From assembly GCA_023525715.1 (NCBI GenBank), contig CM042016.1, positions 62,285,882 to 62,349,881 of the forward strand: a stretch of DNA of 64,000 nucleotides, in the 5' to 3' direction. Below are positions 26,044-37,899 of the stretch, in pieces. This DNA is from Cichorium intybus. Taxonomy: Eukaryota; Streptophyta; Magnoliopsida; Asterales; Asteraceae. Numbering within the stretch: position 1 is the first letter of the stretch; every line of letters begins with the position of its first letter. The translations under genes and the position numbers were made by a program. The notes under the pieces were generated by a model. The model worked only from the letters and a program-made list of their open reading frames with translations, did no database searches and was not told the DNA's origin.

Positions 26044-27252
26044 GTGTACATCCTTATAATTGGTGATTACATGTACCCGGATCAGTATTATGAGTATTAT
26101 GAAAATCCGGCCGACACCTATTACAAGGATGATTGCTACAATGGATCATTCGATGACAATGGATGGCGGACTGAGGAGTCATCTCAACCTGACATTTCTG
26201 CAACTTGGGCCCGACTTTGGGTACTCTGGTATAACACTCACCAATAGCAGAAGGACCAGGCTGATGCTCTTGTAAGATTGCAAGCTTCTTTAGATAGGTT
26301 AGAGGAAAGTTGGAAATGTTCACCACCTTCGCCAGAACCGGAGGCGAGTGATTTTTATACCAATAATAATGTGTGGGAAATTGGATCACCTGAATATGTG
26401 ATGGAAGGGTATACACCGTGGGAAAGTCAAAAGACCACTGAGAGGGTCGAAAATGTTGTTGAGGAAGAGGTTGTTGGTGACAATGCTACCTCTGACTCAA
26501 TAGCTTTTGATGTTTTTGAAAATGTTGATAATATCGAGCTGGTGATGAGTGAATCCATACCGTCACCATATAATTTTATTGATGAGGATGTTGAGGAGGA
26601 GGCTGTAAGTGACAGTACAGACCCCAGCCCAACAATCCCTGAAATTTTTGAAAATTTTGAGAAATTTGAAAGTAAGGATCTGATGATGGGTGACTTTGTA
26701 CCACCATAAGATCAAATAAGTCACTCACTCTTGGTTCCGATCCACCTGTTGGATGATGACCAAGAAGTTGATGCTGACGAGTTAATATTTGAAAATAAAA
26801 AGCATGATTTTATCACCACTCATGATCCATTCATGAATGGAAAATTAGATGTAATCAATACTATCGATGAGGACATTTGGAAGCATCATGATATGTTGCC
26901 TTCCGATTCCATTCGAGTGGAAAATTTTTATTAGTACTGCAAACCAAAATTGCAACCTGAAGATAGCATGCGAGAAACTAGCAACCGAGGTGTGAAACAA
27001 CTACTGGAAGCGGCACTGGGCGCACTTCACGTCAAGCCAGTGATTTTGAAGAGATATAGAAGGAAGGACCGAGCTTGGAGGTTCAAAGCTACCTCCAAGC
27101 ATTCACGGGAGTTAATCAGAAAGCAGCAACTGGGCAGCAACAGGAGAACCAACAAGGCATTCAACCCAAGAAAGTTTGAGGGGCAGTGGGTCAGCGAAAG
27201 GACAGTGGAAGTAGAAATGCAGCAGAAACAAATGGCGTACGATCCACCGTAG
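26044..27252 (+). pseudogene. Acidic ORF of the Athila-like element, three in-frame stops
   Basis: A single plus-strand frame of about 400 codons is interrupted only by TAG at 26245-26247, TAA at 26707-26709 and TAG at 26932-26934, with no frameshift. From a likely ATG at 26071 it encodes a tyrosine/aspartate-rich N-terminus (MYPDQYYEYYENPADTYY), a short helical segment (ADALVRLQASLDRLEES), a long region very rich in glutamate and aspartate, and a strongly basic C-terminus (KRYRRKDRAWRFKA). It occupies the gag position after the primer-binding site, but I see no capsid motif or zinc knuckle. It may be a highly diverged gag, or a protein special to this non-autonomous group. I do not recognise it. 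Confidence 0.6.
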
Positions 27253-27419
27253 CTGTAGTAAAAATAGCACGTCTGGCTGAAGACGTTAAACTTAGCGCTT
27301 GTTGGGAGGCAACCCATCGTGCAATAGGTTAGGTTCTGTCTTTCTTAGGAATAATTAGAGAAAAATATATCATTGTCAATTGCAGGTACTAGTCCAAAGC
27401 AAGTGTGGGGTCGTGTGAA

Positions 27420-27900
27420 GAATTTGGAATTTTGAATGATCGCGCCGCGGTTTTCCCAATTGCGCGATGCGGGATCGTAAACCAACCCGATGTGCAGGGG
27501 TTGATTTGGTGACACGCGCGCCGCGGGTTTTGAATTTGCGCGATGCGAGAATCGGTCGGTCGGTTTTCCTCCATATTAAGGTAACCCGCGACACTATTCA
27601 CACACACCACGACTCGGAGGTCTGATCAACAAAAATTTCTCGTGTTTTTTCTTGCTCATTTCATTCCCACTACTACGGTACGTCATTCTAACTAGCTATT
27701 ACTCGTTAAAACTAGTGATTAGGTAGTTAATTTGAGTGATTTATTCAAAAAGTTCAAAACTTAGAAATCGTCAATGCTGACTCATAGGGTGTTTATTTTG
27801 CCAAATAGGGACGCTAGATGAGTTAGTTGGCACTTAGGCTACCTTGTGGTGTGCTTGGATTGAATTTAAATAGGTTAAAACTCGATTTGAGTTTGGATTT
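27420..27900 (+). promoter_or_regulatory. Spacer with CpG-rich motifs upstream of ORF1, possible internal promoter
   Basis: It carries CGCGCCGCGG at 27441-27450 and 27517-27526, then a TATTAAGG stretch near 27573 and a pyrimidine-rich run. The arrangement copies the LTR promoter region (25091-25148). A role in driving ORF1 is an inference from this similarity. Confidence 0.4.
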
Positions 27901-28001
27901 TGGAAACAGCCGCTCGTCGCGCCGCGCCCTTGCTCTTGGGTCGCGGCGTGGTGCGGTGGGGAAGAAAAGGACTTATTTTGCAAAAAAAAAAATCGCTTTT
28001 G

Positions 28002-29194
28002 CAGATGATGTTCAGACTAGACCACGAGTTCCTTCAGTTTCCAGAGGGGCCTGCTAGCTCTGTGGAGTACCGATCGAGGAGAGACTCATTGACAGGTCGC
28101 CGGGTTCTTGAGGCGACGATTATTGATCGGTACATTCTCAGGGGTGCCGGGCTCTGGGGCGAGATAGAGCCATTTTTACACCGCACCTGGACCCATGAGG
28201 ACGCTTCATTTACCTGCCAGGGCTGGGATAGGCTCATGGGCACCGAGGAGGATGTTGTCTACACGGAGCTTCTACTGGAGTTCCTTTCCACAGTCCAGTT
28301 TGCACCGCGAGCGACAGATGCCCGTTCTAGGTTGGTACAGTTCAGGTTGGGAGGTGTGCAGAGGGAGTGCAACCTCCGGGAGTTTGGGAGGCGCACCGGT
28401 ATCTACACTGAGGTAGACTTGCAGCACCGCCACTTCACGCAGTTTATGGGTGCGTGCATTCAGGGGCAGCCCGAGCGGGCTGCCAATGCGGAGGTTTGGG
28501 CATCATTGTCCAACATTTTCTATGAGGCGGGGACCTCCAGTGAGAGCCATCTCCGTGATCCACTCCACCGTCTCATGCACCGCATCGTCTCCACCTCCAT
28601 CATGCAGCAGGAGGGGGGCTAGAAGGTATCAGGCGATGACATGACCTACCTTTGGGTTCTCCTCGACCCCTCCAGGTTTCTTCACCTCCCTTTTGCCTTA
28701 GCCGTTTCCTTATCCACCCGATCGACGGGTGCCTCCGCCAGCAGTCCTCTTGGGGATACTTCATCACCCGCCTGGCCCGATCATACCGGATCCTCACCGC
28801 CCGCACTGTCGCCACCTTGACCGTTTTACCTCCATCTCGCACCACGGCGCGAGCATTGGAGAGCATGGGGCTTATTCAGCAGCAACGCCCGGGACAGTTT
28901 GTGAGGGTAGAGACCGAGGCACCCCAGGACCCCCAGCCAACATACGCCCAGCCTGGCAGGCGACGCAGGAGGAAGCCTCCACCAGCAGAGCCAACTCCAC
29001 AGCCACAGCAGCAGCAGGAACCATCGGCCATCCACCAATTGGCATCTAGGGTCGCTAGGATGGAGGACCAGTTGGAGTGGATCGAGGAGGTACTTTTGGA
29101 TCTAGCTACCAAGCAGGGTCAGCGCCCCCGACCATTCCCAGCCAGAGCCCATGATCATGAGGCTGGACCTTCCAGACCACCAGGTGGCAGTTGA
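28002..29194 (+). pseudogene. Athila ORF1-like protein, broken
   Basis: The frame from ATG at 28002 encodes MMFRLDHEFLQFPEG, then GLWGEIEPFL, DVVYTELLLEFLSTVQ and VQFRLGG, matching the plant ATHILA ORF-1 family found downstream of pol in Athila elements. It stops at TAG 28620-28622, the same frame continues briefly (DDMTYLWVLLDPSRF), then a frameshift near 28700-28740 leads into the frame ending at 29194. That last part holds WGYFITRLARSYRI, a proline- and glutamine-rich linker, and a coiled-coil-like end (LASRVARMEDQLEWIEEVLL). The function of the family is unknown; an envelope-like role has been suggested for Athila. Confidence 0.78.
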
Positions 29195-30200
29195 TGTATT
29201 TTTATTTTTCATTTTTTTGGGAGATATGTAGTGTACCTATGACACACTTTTATCTTTTGCTTGTTTATATTTTATTTGTTATGTTTGCATTTAATGTTTT
29301 GTTGAGTCATGCATGTTATACCAAATGGGGAGGAGTTGTCTCAGGCAAGTGTGGGGTCACCGTGCCCCCTCCACTTGTCTTGACCACCGGCGTGTTCACT
29401 GTTGCGCCACAACTCCAGAATGAGAAATCAAAGATCTTTTTGTTCGAATTTGTACCTGTGATACCGAGTACCAACCAAGCAGTCTACCGTCCAAAGGGAT
29501 AACTCTTTCTCCCTTGTTCTAAAATACTTTTACGTACAACGGGGACGTTGTACGGTTTTAAGTGTGGGGTGTGGACGGTCGAAAGAGTTTATTTTTGAAC
29601 ATTTTTGCAGGAAAAGACCAGTTTTCAAATTTTTTGCAACTTTTTCAAAATTTTTACTAAATCGTAATTTTGAAACGAATGGTTTGTGATTGTGATAGCA
29701 GTAGTATTTTTCAAGAGATACTATTTAGTTGTGATCATGCTATTAGTTTTAGTCAAACAAGTTGAGTTTTAGGAGTTAGACGATTGGATTGTTATAGGAT
29801 TGGAATTTAGGAAAGAAATGTCAATCTGTGGCCTTTGTTGTTCGAGTCGGTAAGTCTAAAATGGGTGGGGCTTATGCACCTTGCCACCTAAGATCGTCTG
29901 GTCTGGGATGGTATTTCTGAAAGCTCGCTACACGGACAACATCGAAAGTCATGGACAATTCCTTAATGGCCTTTAGAATCTGAATGAGTAAGTACACTTC
30001 ATTGTGGACAGAAAGTTTGTAATCAAAGGTTCTCTAGAAAGCCATAAATTCCAAAGAACACTCTGATTAGGTTCTCGCGAACTATTTCACTCTAACTCAT
30101 AGGGCAATAAGCTTTGAAACTGAACACAGTCAAAAATTGTTTGAGTCTTAGTTAGAATTTAATAAAAACCCTCTTGCTTGGTGTTTTGGGTTTAAACGTA
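29195..30200 (+). other. 3' noncoding region of the Athila-like element
   Basis: No coding domain is supported. The 103-codon frame at 29191-29502 is hydrophobic then low-complexity and lies in the region that is untranslated in Athila elements. The purine-rich 'taagtgtggggt' near 29560-29571 is a candidate polypurine tract, but no LTR follows it. Confidence 0.5.
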
Positions 30201-30209
30201 TTCGGTTTA

Positions 30210-32508
30210 ACACGACGTGCAAGTGCACAGGATCGTACAAGTAATAATAGTCGGTGAAGACCAGATATCGTACCCACAGAGAAAGAATTAATTTAAATCG
30301 TAATCTTAATATATTGCTTTTGATTTTAATAAATGATTTTGTTTGTTTTTGGTATTTTGAACTTCAACATAAACTAAAGTAATTTATCAAATGATAATTA
30401 AAAATCAACCACGCAATAATTCAACAAACAATCACAAGTTTTAACAAATATCAATACGAATAAGGCTTTGGTTGGAAACTGATTAAATAATAATCTAAAC
30501 AATTATTTTGGGATTATTTATTGGTATGAATTTTATACGGTAAGTTAAACCAATTAAAAATATTACCATTTCACACATAATAAATACATAGTAAAAACAC
30601 ATCACAACCTATAATTTATCAATAATATTAGGGGCCTTGTTGCAATCAAAAAAGCTGACCAATCTATATTTTAATTATTCGGCTCTAAATTATCTAATTT
30701 AACTTATTTAAAACTAATTTAATTCTAATAGCCAAATAACTACAATACAAATTAAGGGCCTTGTCACTAGTTTGAAAACTGACCAATATTATCGATAAAC
30801 CAAGTTGTGTCCCCGCGTGCCTAAGAATTACTATGCATAAAAATGATCTTATTAAACACTAGCTAGTACTGGGAAATACTGAGAGCCTTGTCGTGTTTAA
30901 CAGTTTTGACAAATCGTTGGTTTTGTTTTTTTTTATAAAAAAAATAAATAAATTTTAGAAAATAAGCACAATGTTTAATGAAATCTCCAAAAGTTGTTTC
31001 GGTTAAGACATCCAATTGGTAAATTAATTATCATATCAATATTTAACAATAATAACATTTTAATCCACATGTTGTCAATTCTATGGTAGTAACAAATATT
31101 ATTACAGTAAATATTAACGTGACATTATAAAACTCATTAAACATTTTTTACCTTGAAATGCAAAATATTCAGTTTACTAATTTTATAAATAATATCATAT
31201 TAGATAATTTAAAAATCAGGATTTATTTTAATTTCCCTTTAAGATACGAAATTTATAAAATACAATAAACTTATTTCTGTTTACAAGATTAATAAATATC
31301 AACATATTACTGAAAATTTAAAATTGATCAGATTTTAAATAACTTTAACAGATTAATATTTATAATACATGAAGCTCATCTAATTTGACATTTCAGTTTA
31401 TAAAAATCATATTTACAACAAATAAATCCCAATAATATTATTAGACTATCATTTAATCGTTCACAACCAAAACCTTATATTTAACTACTCACACATAATT
31501 ATTGTAACTAACAAAATTATAATTTATAACAATAACTATCATATGATTCATGACTAATAAATTAAATAAAATTACAGAAATTAACAAGAATAAAAAGAAA
31601 TATACCTTTGAAGACTTTGATTTTTCCAAGCTTCTAATCTCCAATAATCAACTTATCACACACAATAATTATTACACACATGAAATCATAAAATTACAAA
31701 TTATTACAAACCATACTTCAAACTTGATAAATACATAAAAAAACGAAAATTACAACGTTAATGACTTAATGGATGACTTAATAACTTCAAACTATCAAGA
31801 ACACTCAAGAAAAGCTCACTGAAATTTCTGAAAATCGAAATTGCAAACTAGAGAGAATTTAGATACGGATTTTTTAAAACTAGAAGAATGTGTAACCTCT
31901 CTGGAACTGAAACTTCATGCATATTTATATCATTACCTTCGTTCATTTTCCACCATCTTTGAATTGTTTATAGCTTGACCAACTCCACCATTGTTTTTTT
32001 TGCTTTCTTAATTTCTTGATGGAAATGTGAGTTGGAAAGAAAATCACCAGATTCTTCTCTTTATCTTCTTCTTTGATTTTTTTCTTCTTCTTTCTGGCTC
32101 GAACATAAACACATACATGCAAGTGTTTAATTTTTTTCTTAGTTTTTTTTTTTTTTTGCTTGGCCGAACTTACATACATACATATGCAAAGTTGATTTTT
32201 TTTCTCCTCTTTTCTTCTTGTGAAGCAAGACACATACAAAAGCATATAAACTCTTTTTTTTTGCTTTGTTCCTCTCGGCCGAATCATCACAAGCATATGT
32301 CAAGATATATATTTTATTATTATTTTTTTTTCTTGGTCAAGGACACACACAACAAAAAAAGGCTCCCACTCACTCAAAAATATTCCCATGCCTTGTCCCC
32401 TTGTCTCCTTGTCCCCCATGCTTTTTAATTTTTTGAATTTTAAAATTTTTTTTATTTTAAATCCGAATTTCTTTGGCACAGAAATGTCGACGGATTTATA
32501 GTGTTTCA
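30210..32508 (-). mobile_element. Probable solo LTR of an Athila/Tat-type element
   Basis: Read on the minus strand it begins near 32508 with TGAAACACTATAAATCC, has a TATAAATA box at about 31922-31930 and ends near 30210 with GTGCACTTGCACGTCGTG, a sequence type I associate with the U5 end of Athila/Tat LTRs. It is very AT-rich with poly-T runs at 32050-32340. No primer-binding site or coding region adjoins it, and no clear target duplication was found, so boundaries are approximate. The frames of 117-133 codons within the poly-T region are low-complexity. Confidence 0.4.
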
Positions 32509-33199
32509 TAGCTTATACGTATATTCTAGAGCTGCAGATCGTCACGAAATAGCGATTGGTGAACGTCACATTTCAAGTAGGTGACCACCGTTGAATTTAC
32601 TATATTGCGTCTTAGATGTTATCTGATGATTTATTAAAGTAGTTAGTTGTGCATTTACGATTATGTGTTTCGAATTGGAATATACCGGTGGTAATTGTTT
32701 CACATTATAGTGAGAAACCTGGAATTGATTATCGTTTTTCATTGAATTAGATTTTGTTTTATTAAGCATGCTATTAGTAAAATCTCATTCATGTTATCAG
32801 TCATCTAAATTAGGGTTATTATTTGTATTCCTGATCGTCAAAGTCCGCTTGATCATGTTGTCAAGTTGATTCTCTTATGGAAAATTACCGTCGTTCTCTG
32901 TTATTTTGAACAGGTTTTAAATGTTGGAACGGAAGTGTGGATGAATGACTGACCTACATAAAATTAGCCTTGAGGAGCAGAACGTCCAGGAGGTACTCGC
33001 CACTTTCTTACTCTTCACTTTTTGACCGTGGTGAATTAGGTTAACAACAAATCGCAGTGTCAATTTAAATTTGTGAAGAACATAAAAGTTGTTTTGTTTT
33101 CGGGTGAAGTGTGTTTTTTGACAGACTTTGGTGTATTTGCAGCTCTTGTTCATCAAAGTTCCAAACTAACAAGGTTCTATCTCAATCCTTTCTATACAG
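32509..33199 (+). other. Noncoding, possibly intron of a captured RS-protein gene
   Basis: No coding domain. It ends in a pyrimidine-rich tract and CAG directly before the RS exon, so part of it may be that gene's intron. No transposon boundary is visible. Confidence 0.35.
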
Positions 33200-33318
33200 G
33201 TTGTCGTGGTCGATCGCGTACCTACTCATCTGAAAGAGATAGGAGCAGAAGCAGGAGTAGGTCATACTCAATGTATTACGGAAGACGGGGGAGGTTGTAC
33301 TCGCGTTCTGTAAACAAG
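33200..33318 (+). pseudogene. Arginine/serine-rich (RS domain) exon fragment
   Basis: After a TTTCTATACAG acceptor the plus strand encodes RGRSRTYSSERDRSRSRSRS followed by YSMYYGRRGRLYSRSV, a typical RS/RY region of a splicing factor such as an SR or Transformer-2-like protein. The exon ends near 33318 before GTTCTATC, a possible donor. A 29-bp sequence starting AACAAGGTTCTATC stands on both sides (33168-33196 and 33313-33341, period 145). No RNA-recognition motif or other exon is visible, so this is an isolated fragment. Which family member it derives from cannot be told. Confidence 0.6.
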
Positions 33319-33420
33319 GTTCTATCTCAATCCTTTCTATATTTCTTTCTAAACACGAACCATCTTTTCAATTCGACATAAACATTTTGCATTTATATGC
33401 TTGTAGATGAAAGATGACTA

Positions 33421-33606
33421 GTTTGTAGTTTGGATGCTTTTAGTATTTGCGGTTTAAAACCGAAACCGCACCGCTACAAACCACAACCACAAAATAAACC
33501 GCAAAAAAACCGCAACATATGGTTTTACAAAAATAAAAACCGCACCTAGCGGTACGAGTTGCGGTTTTATGCTAAAACCGCACCACACCGCACCACGCTC
33601 ACCCCT
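33421..33606. mobile_element. Remnant of a hAT-like MITE
   Basis: Dense inverted 'gcggtttt'/'aaaaccgc' motifs end on the right in GCTCACCCCTA, the same terminal sequence as the MITE at 53807-54444. No matching left terminus or target duplication is found, so the copy is probably truncated. Confidence 0.45.
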
Positions 33607-33713
33607 ACGGGAAAGTAAGAGTTTTAGCTTTGTGATATATTGTGCATATAAGTGTTGCAGTTTTTTATGAATTTAAGTCTTTTGTGCATTAAGATGGTTG
33701 TAAATTTTGTATG

Positions 33714-33716
<3 letters not shown>

Positions 33717-33800
<84 letters not shown>
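33717..33800. repeat. (TA)n microsatellite, about 42 units
   Basis: A pure TA run just upstream of the truncated 5' edge of copia A. It has no Helitron-type end next to it. Confidence 0.97.
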
Positions 33801-33805
<5 letters not shown>

Positions 33806-33870
33806 AACCTTGATTATGTGCTTAATTGGTTTAATAAATTAAGTACTTTTGTGATAAATATGGGAATTAT

Positions 33871-35095
33871 GTGCTAGAACTAAATGAAAATTTAGTTAGA
33901 GACGTTCAAGAAACCGAAAGCCTTGTTTATAAGCATAAAAAGAAATTAAAGCCCCTTCAAGAAGCCTTAGATGCCAAAATTTCTGATTTCAAACAAATAG
34001 AACATGAACTTAGCAATACTAGATGTCAACTTAGGTTTGCCAATGAAGATATTACTAGTTTGATTACTGAATTAAATGTATTAAAAATAAAATTCCTGCA
34101 GGAAGAATCAACCTTTAAAAGGGTATATGTGTCTAATGAAGTAGTTGAAACTATTTTGGAAAAACAAACTGTTTGGTGAAGCAAACAAGGTGAAGGTCTA
34201 GGATATAGTGCTGTTCCCCCTCCTTACAATAATAATTTTACTCCAGCACCAAGCACTGAATAATCTGAAGATTGTTTCTTATCAAGTTCCATTCAACCAA
34301 GTACATCTGGCACCGCTGAGAATTCTGAAATGAAAAATACTGATGTTTCTATCTCATGTGCAGATAAATTCAAATCGAAGATTGAGGAAGTTGAAGACTC
34401 GCCTGCTTTAAATTCAATTAAAAACTGTTTGAAGACTAATTCTGATGATTTTGTTGATGTTAATTATGATTCTAAGACTCCTGTTATTTCAAAACCTTTG
34501 TGTGATGTTGATTCTAAAACTGCTAGGAAGAAGAATTTGACTGTTAAATCTGTTGCTTGCATACGTGTGTGGTAATAATTTGCTTAAATCTGGACCTGGA
34601 CAAAATTCCAACGTACCTTTAAAAAGACAGACTTGTTTTAAGTGTGGAATTGCCGGTTACATTACTAGAAATTGTCCCCGACACATGTATGCTTGTCATA
34701 ATGAATCATTTTTGTATAATGTGCCCAAAGGGAAATCTTATAAGAGAAAACCCTCAAGGTCACGTTCTAGAAAGACAAATCAAAATAACACGAATGCCTG
34801 GAATAGAACTACTTCTAGAAATAACTATGGCTTACCAGTTTTTGTAAGACCCAAGTCTTCTCAAGAATCAACTTTTAGTAGTTCTAATTCTTTTTCAAAT
34901 GCTAATGTTCCCATTTGGTCTAAAGATAAGCGTTTTAAACCAAATATGAAATGGGTTCCCAAAGGCAGTGTTAAAACATTTTCAAATGTCTCACCTATAC
35001 TTGATCAACGTGACATGAGCTTTGAATCTGTTAAATGTGTTGATAGTGAAGGTAAACCCAGTTTCCGTATGGACTGGGTTCCTAAATCTAATTGA
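33871..35095 (+). pseudogene. Copia A gag with altered zinc knuckle
   Basis: The N-terminal half is helical (EHELSNTRCQLRFANEDITS), followed by VPPPYNNNFTP after a TGA at about 34177. A frameshift near 34560 leads into the C-terminal half. That half carries CFKCGIAGYITRNC, a CCHC zinc knuckle in which the histidine is replaced by tyrosine, then a basic RS/RK region and a conserved end (MDWVPKSN) at TGA 35093-35095. It aligns along its length with copia B gag (50988-52289). Gag would form the virus-like particle; this copy cannot. Confidence 0.85.
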
Positions 35096-36353
35096 TCCCG
35101 CGACCTGTGCAGTAACAGTTATGGAGGAATATCAGCAGACCTTGGTATGTTGATAGTGACTGTTCTAGGCACATGACAGGCGACATGTCCCAACTACACG
35201 ACATTGAGAAATTTAACGGGGGATGTGTTTGCTTCGCAGGAGGTGAAAAAGGGATGATCACGCAAAGAGGGACGATGTTGAATGGTGTGTTGAAGTTTGA
35301 GAACGTGAAATTTGTACCTGAGCTCAAGCACAGTCTGCTGAGCGTTTCTCAAATATGTGACAAGGGTTTTTCAACTCACTTCACGAAGAAGGAATGTCTG
35401 ATTCTCAAGTCCGTTATAGTCATACCAGAGGAGTGGATTATTGTTCGATCGGAATGAAAAAGCAACGCTTACATCATCGACATGAATCACAATACTCCCA
35501 AAAATGTCACCTGCTTATTCTCCAGAGCTGCAGAGCAAAGCGTGATGTTGTGGCACAAACGTCTCGGTCATGCCAATGCAAAGAATGTGAATCACCTTGC
35601 AAAGATCAACATGGTTGCAGGACTTCCAATCAAGGACTTCATTACATTCGAGAAATGTGTCGCCTGTGCTCAAGGAAAACATCACAGAAAGTCACACAAG
35701 CCCAAGTAGATCAATTCCATTGATTCAATTCTTCTACTGATTCATATGGATCTATTTGGCCTGATTAATGTTCTCAATCTCAATCGGAGTTCTTACTGTC
35801 TTGTTATTATTGATGACTTCTCACGTTTTACATGGGTTTTCTTCTTAAAGCACAAGAGTGAGACTGCAGATCTGGTCATTAGATTCATCAAGCTCATTGA
35901 AAATCAGACGAATCAGAAGCTGAAAGCCATCAGATGCGACAATGCAACGGAATTCAAGAATGCAGTTCTTGACAAGTTTTGTGCACGTGTATCCTACGTC
36001 AGTTTAGTGCTGCCCGTACTCCTCAACAGAATAGTGTTGCTGAGCGACGGAATAGAATACTTATTGATGCTGCGCATACCATGCTGTGCGATTCTAAACT
36101 GCCAGTGATTTTCTGGGCTGAAGCCATCAACACAGCCTGCTATGTTCAAAATCGGGTCATCATCAATAAACCACAAATGAAGACACCTTACGAGATTCTC
36201 TACGGTCGCAAGCCAAATGTTTCACATTTCCGTACCTTTGGCTGCCCTTGCACTCTTCTTCATCTTGAAGCTAATCGGAAGTTCAACTCCAAGGCAGATG
36301 AGTGTTACTTCATTGGATATGCAAATAAAACCGCGTATCGAGTGTACAACTAG
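35096..36353 (+). pseudogene. Copia A protease remnant and integrase
   Basis: A protease-like VDSDCSRHMTGD (35150-35185) is followed by a gag-pre-integrase region (VMLWHKRLGHANAKNVNHL with a downstream CVACAQGKHH, to 35709) and the integrase core. The core shows LVIIDDFSRFTWVFFL (35792-35850), RCDNATEFKN and, after a frameshift near 35980, RTPQQNSVAERRNRILIDAA. These give the D,D,E triad. A stop ends the first part at 35707-35709, and another stop and a frame change occur before 36353. Nothing here can be made as one protein. Confidence 0.87.
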
Positions 36354-37899
36354 GCGACAAAGCAAATCGTGGAATCACTTGATGTTCGCTGGCTAGAAGA
36401 GAATCCAACTGATGCCCGTGTTGGACCTGATTGGTTGTTTGGTTACGCTGAATTGTTTAAACCTTTCCTTGTGATTTCTGATGTTGTTTCAGGTGACAAC
36501 CCAGGCCCCAGTGGTACTAACAGAGAAGATGTTGATGATATCATTCTTGATCTTATCACCCCATCTTTCATTATTCAAGATCAAATTCCAAATGACAGCG
36601 CATCTCTTGTTTCAGCTACCATATGTGAGGATGCTCCTGATGTCTCATCCCAAGTTTTTGGCGATACTCCAGCTGCTGAATAGTCAACTACCCCTTAAGA
36701 TGTTATTCAACCTGAACCTGCTGACGTGTTTGATTCTACTCTCATGGATTCTCTCTTTCCAGAAAGGATTCCTAATGAGTACATTGCAAGTACCTCTCAC
36801 GACTTCAGAGACTTTGATAGAGGTACTTCGGACGCAGAAAGGGTTGAGAATATAAATAATCTTCCGGTCTACTGCCACGCTCCAATATGAAGTCCCTTCA
36901 AGAACTTAACAGGACCATCCAATCGACAATGTTATTGGCCCTCTGGATGATGGTGTCATAACCAGAAGCCAAAGTGGTCAAGTCAACGAGTGTCTCTATT
37001 CATGCTTTATTTCTCAGATCGAACCGAAGAAGGTAGAGATGGCACTCAATGAACCTAATTGGGTGGATGCAATGCATGAGGAGTTGAACTAGTTTGAGAA
37101 GTTGAATGTCTGGCAACTGGTGGAACTACCCGAAGGAAAGAAGGCCTTAGATACAAGATGGGTGTTTCGCAACAAGCAAGATGATCCGGGAGTGATCGTG
37201 TGAAACAAGGCATGCCTGGTGGTTTGTGGCTTTAGGCAGATTGAGGGACTTGATTACACAGAAGTATATGCTCTTGTGGCGCGACTTGAAGCGATTCGTA
37301 TCTTCCTTGCCTACGCTTCTTTCATGAACTTTACCGTCTACCAAATGGATGTCAAGACAGCTTTCTTGTACGGAGAGCTGAAAGAAGAAATCTATGTTGA
37401 TCAACCTCCTGGTTTTGTCAACTCAAAGTTTCCAAATCATGTCTACAAGATTGGTAAACTCCTTTATGGTCTGCATCAAGCTCCTCGTGCTTGGTATGCT
37501 ACCTTGATGGAACATTTTCTTCAGCACAGTTACACTCGTGGAAGTATCGATCAGACTTTGTTCATCAAACGCCAAGATGATGATCAAATCGTTGTCCAGA
37601 TCCATATGGATGACATCATCTTCGGCTCAACAAGCGATGTTTTATGCAAGGAGTTTGAGATGGTGATGAAGAAAATATTCGAAATGAGCTCGTTGGGAGA
37701 GATGACAATGTTTCTCGGGTTGCAAGTGAAACAGAGTTCAACGGGTATTCTGCTTCATCAAGCGAAGTATGTGGAGGATATTCTTGCAAAGTTTGGTTTC
37801 AAGGATAAAAAGAGGCTAACACTCCAATGGCTGAACGACCTCTGCTATCTTCAGACTCAGACGACCAATCAGTTGATCAAACTTACTATCGTTCGATGA
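36354..37899 (+). pseudogene. Copia A linker and reverse transcriptase
   Basis: After a spacer with several stops (36354-37000) the RT begins about 37010 with WVDAMHEELN, then a TAG, KALDTRWVFRNK, a TGA at 37201-37203, and an open stretch 37219-37899. The palm contains VYQMDVKTAFLYGELKEEIY and GLHQAPRAWY. The catalytic box reads HMDDIIFGS where copia elements normally have YVDD, so both aspartates remain but the preceding two residues changed. A frame change near 37830 leads to RNase H. Confidence 0.88.

Larger units (their letters stand above)
24845..30200 (+). mobile_element. Athila-like element lacking polymerase and 3' LTR
   Basis: It has one LTR (24845-25937), a tRNA-Asp-type primer-binding site, an acidic ORF region (26044-27252), a spacer with GC-rich motifs (27420-27900), an Athila ORF1 homologue (28002-29194) and a 3' noncoding region with a 'taagtgtggggt' purine stretch near 29560. 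No protease, RT, RNase H or integrase is present. The sequence at 27270-27320 resembles the conserved text that follows pol in Athila/Tat elements, so a deletion or a non-autonomous design removed pol. No second LTR copy is found, so the right boundary near 30200 is approximate. Confidence 0.7.

Noticed and set aside
29191..29502. A 103-codon ORF with a membrane-like N-terminus
   Set aside because: It lies in the AT-rich 3' noncoding region of the Athila-like element; hydrophobicity follows from T-rich sequence.
32027..32428. A 133-codon phenylalanine-rich frame
   Set aside because: It is poly-T low complexity in an AT-rich LTR-like region.
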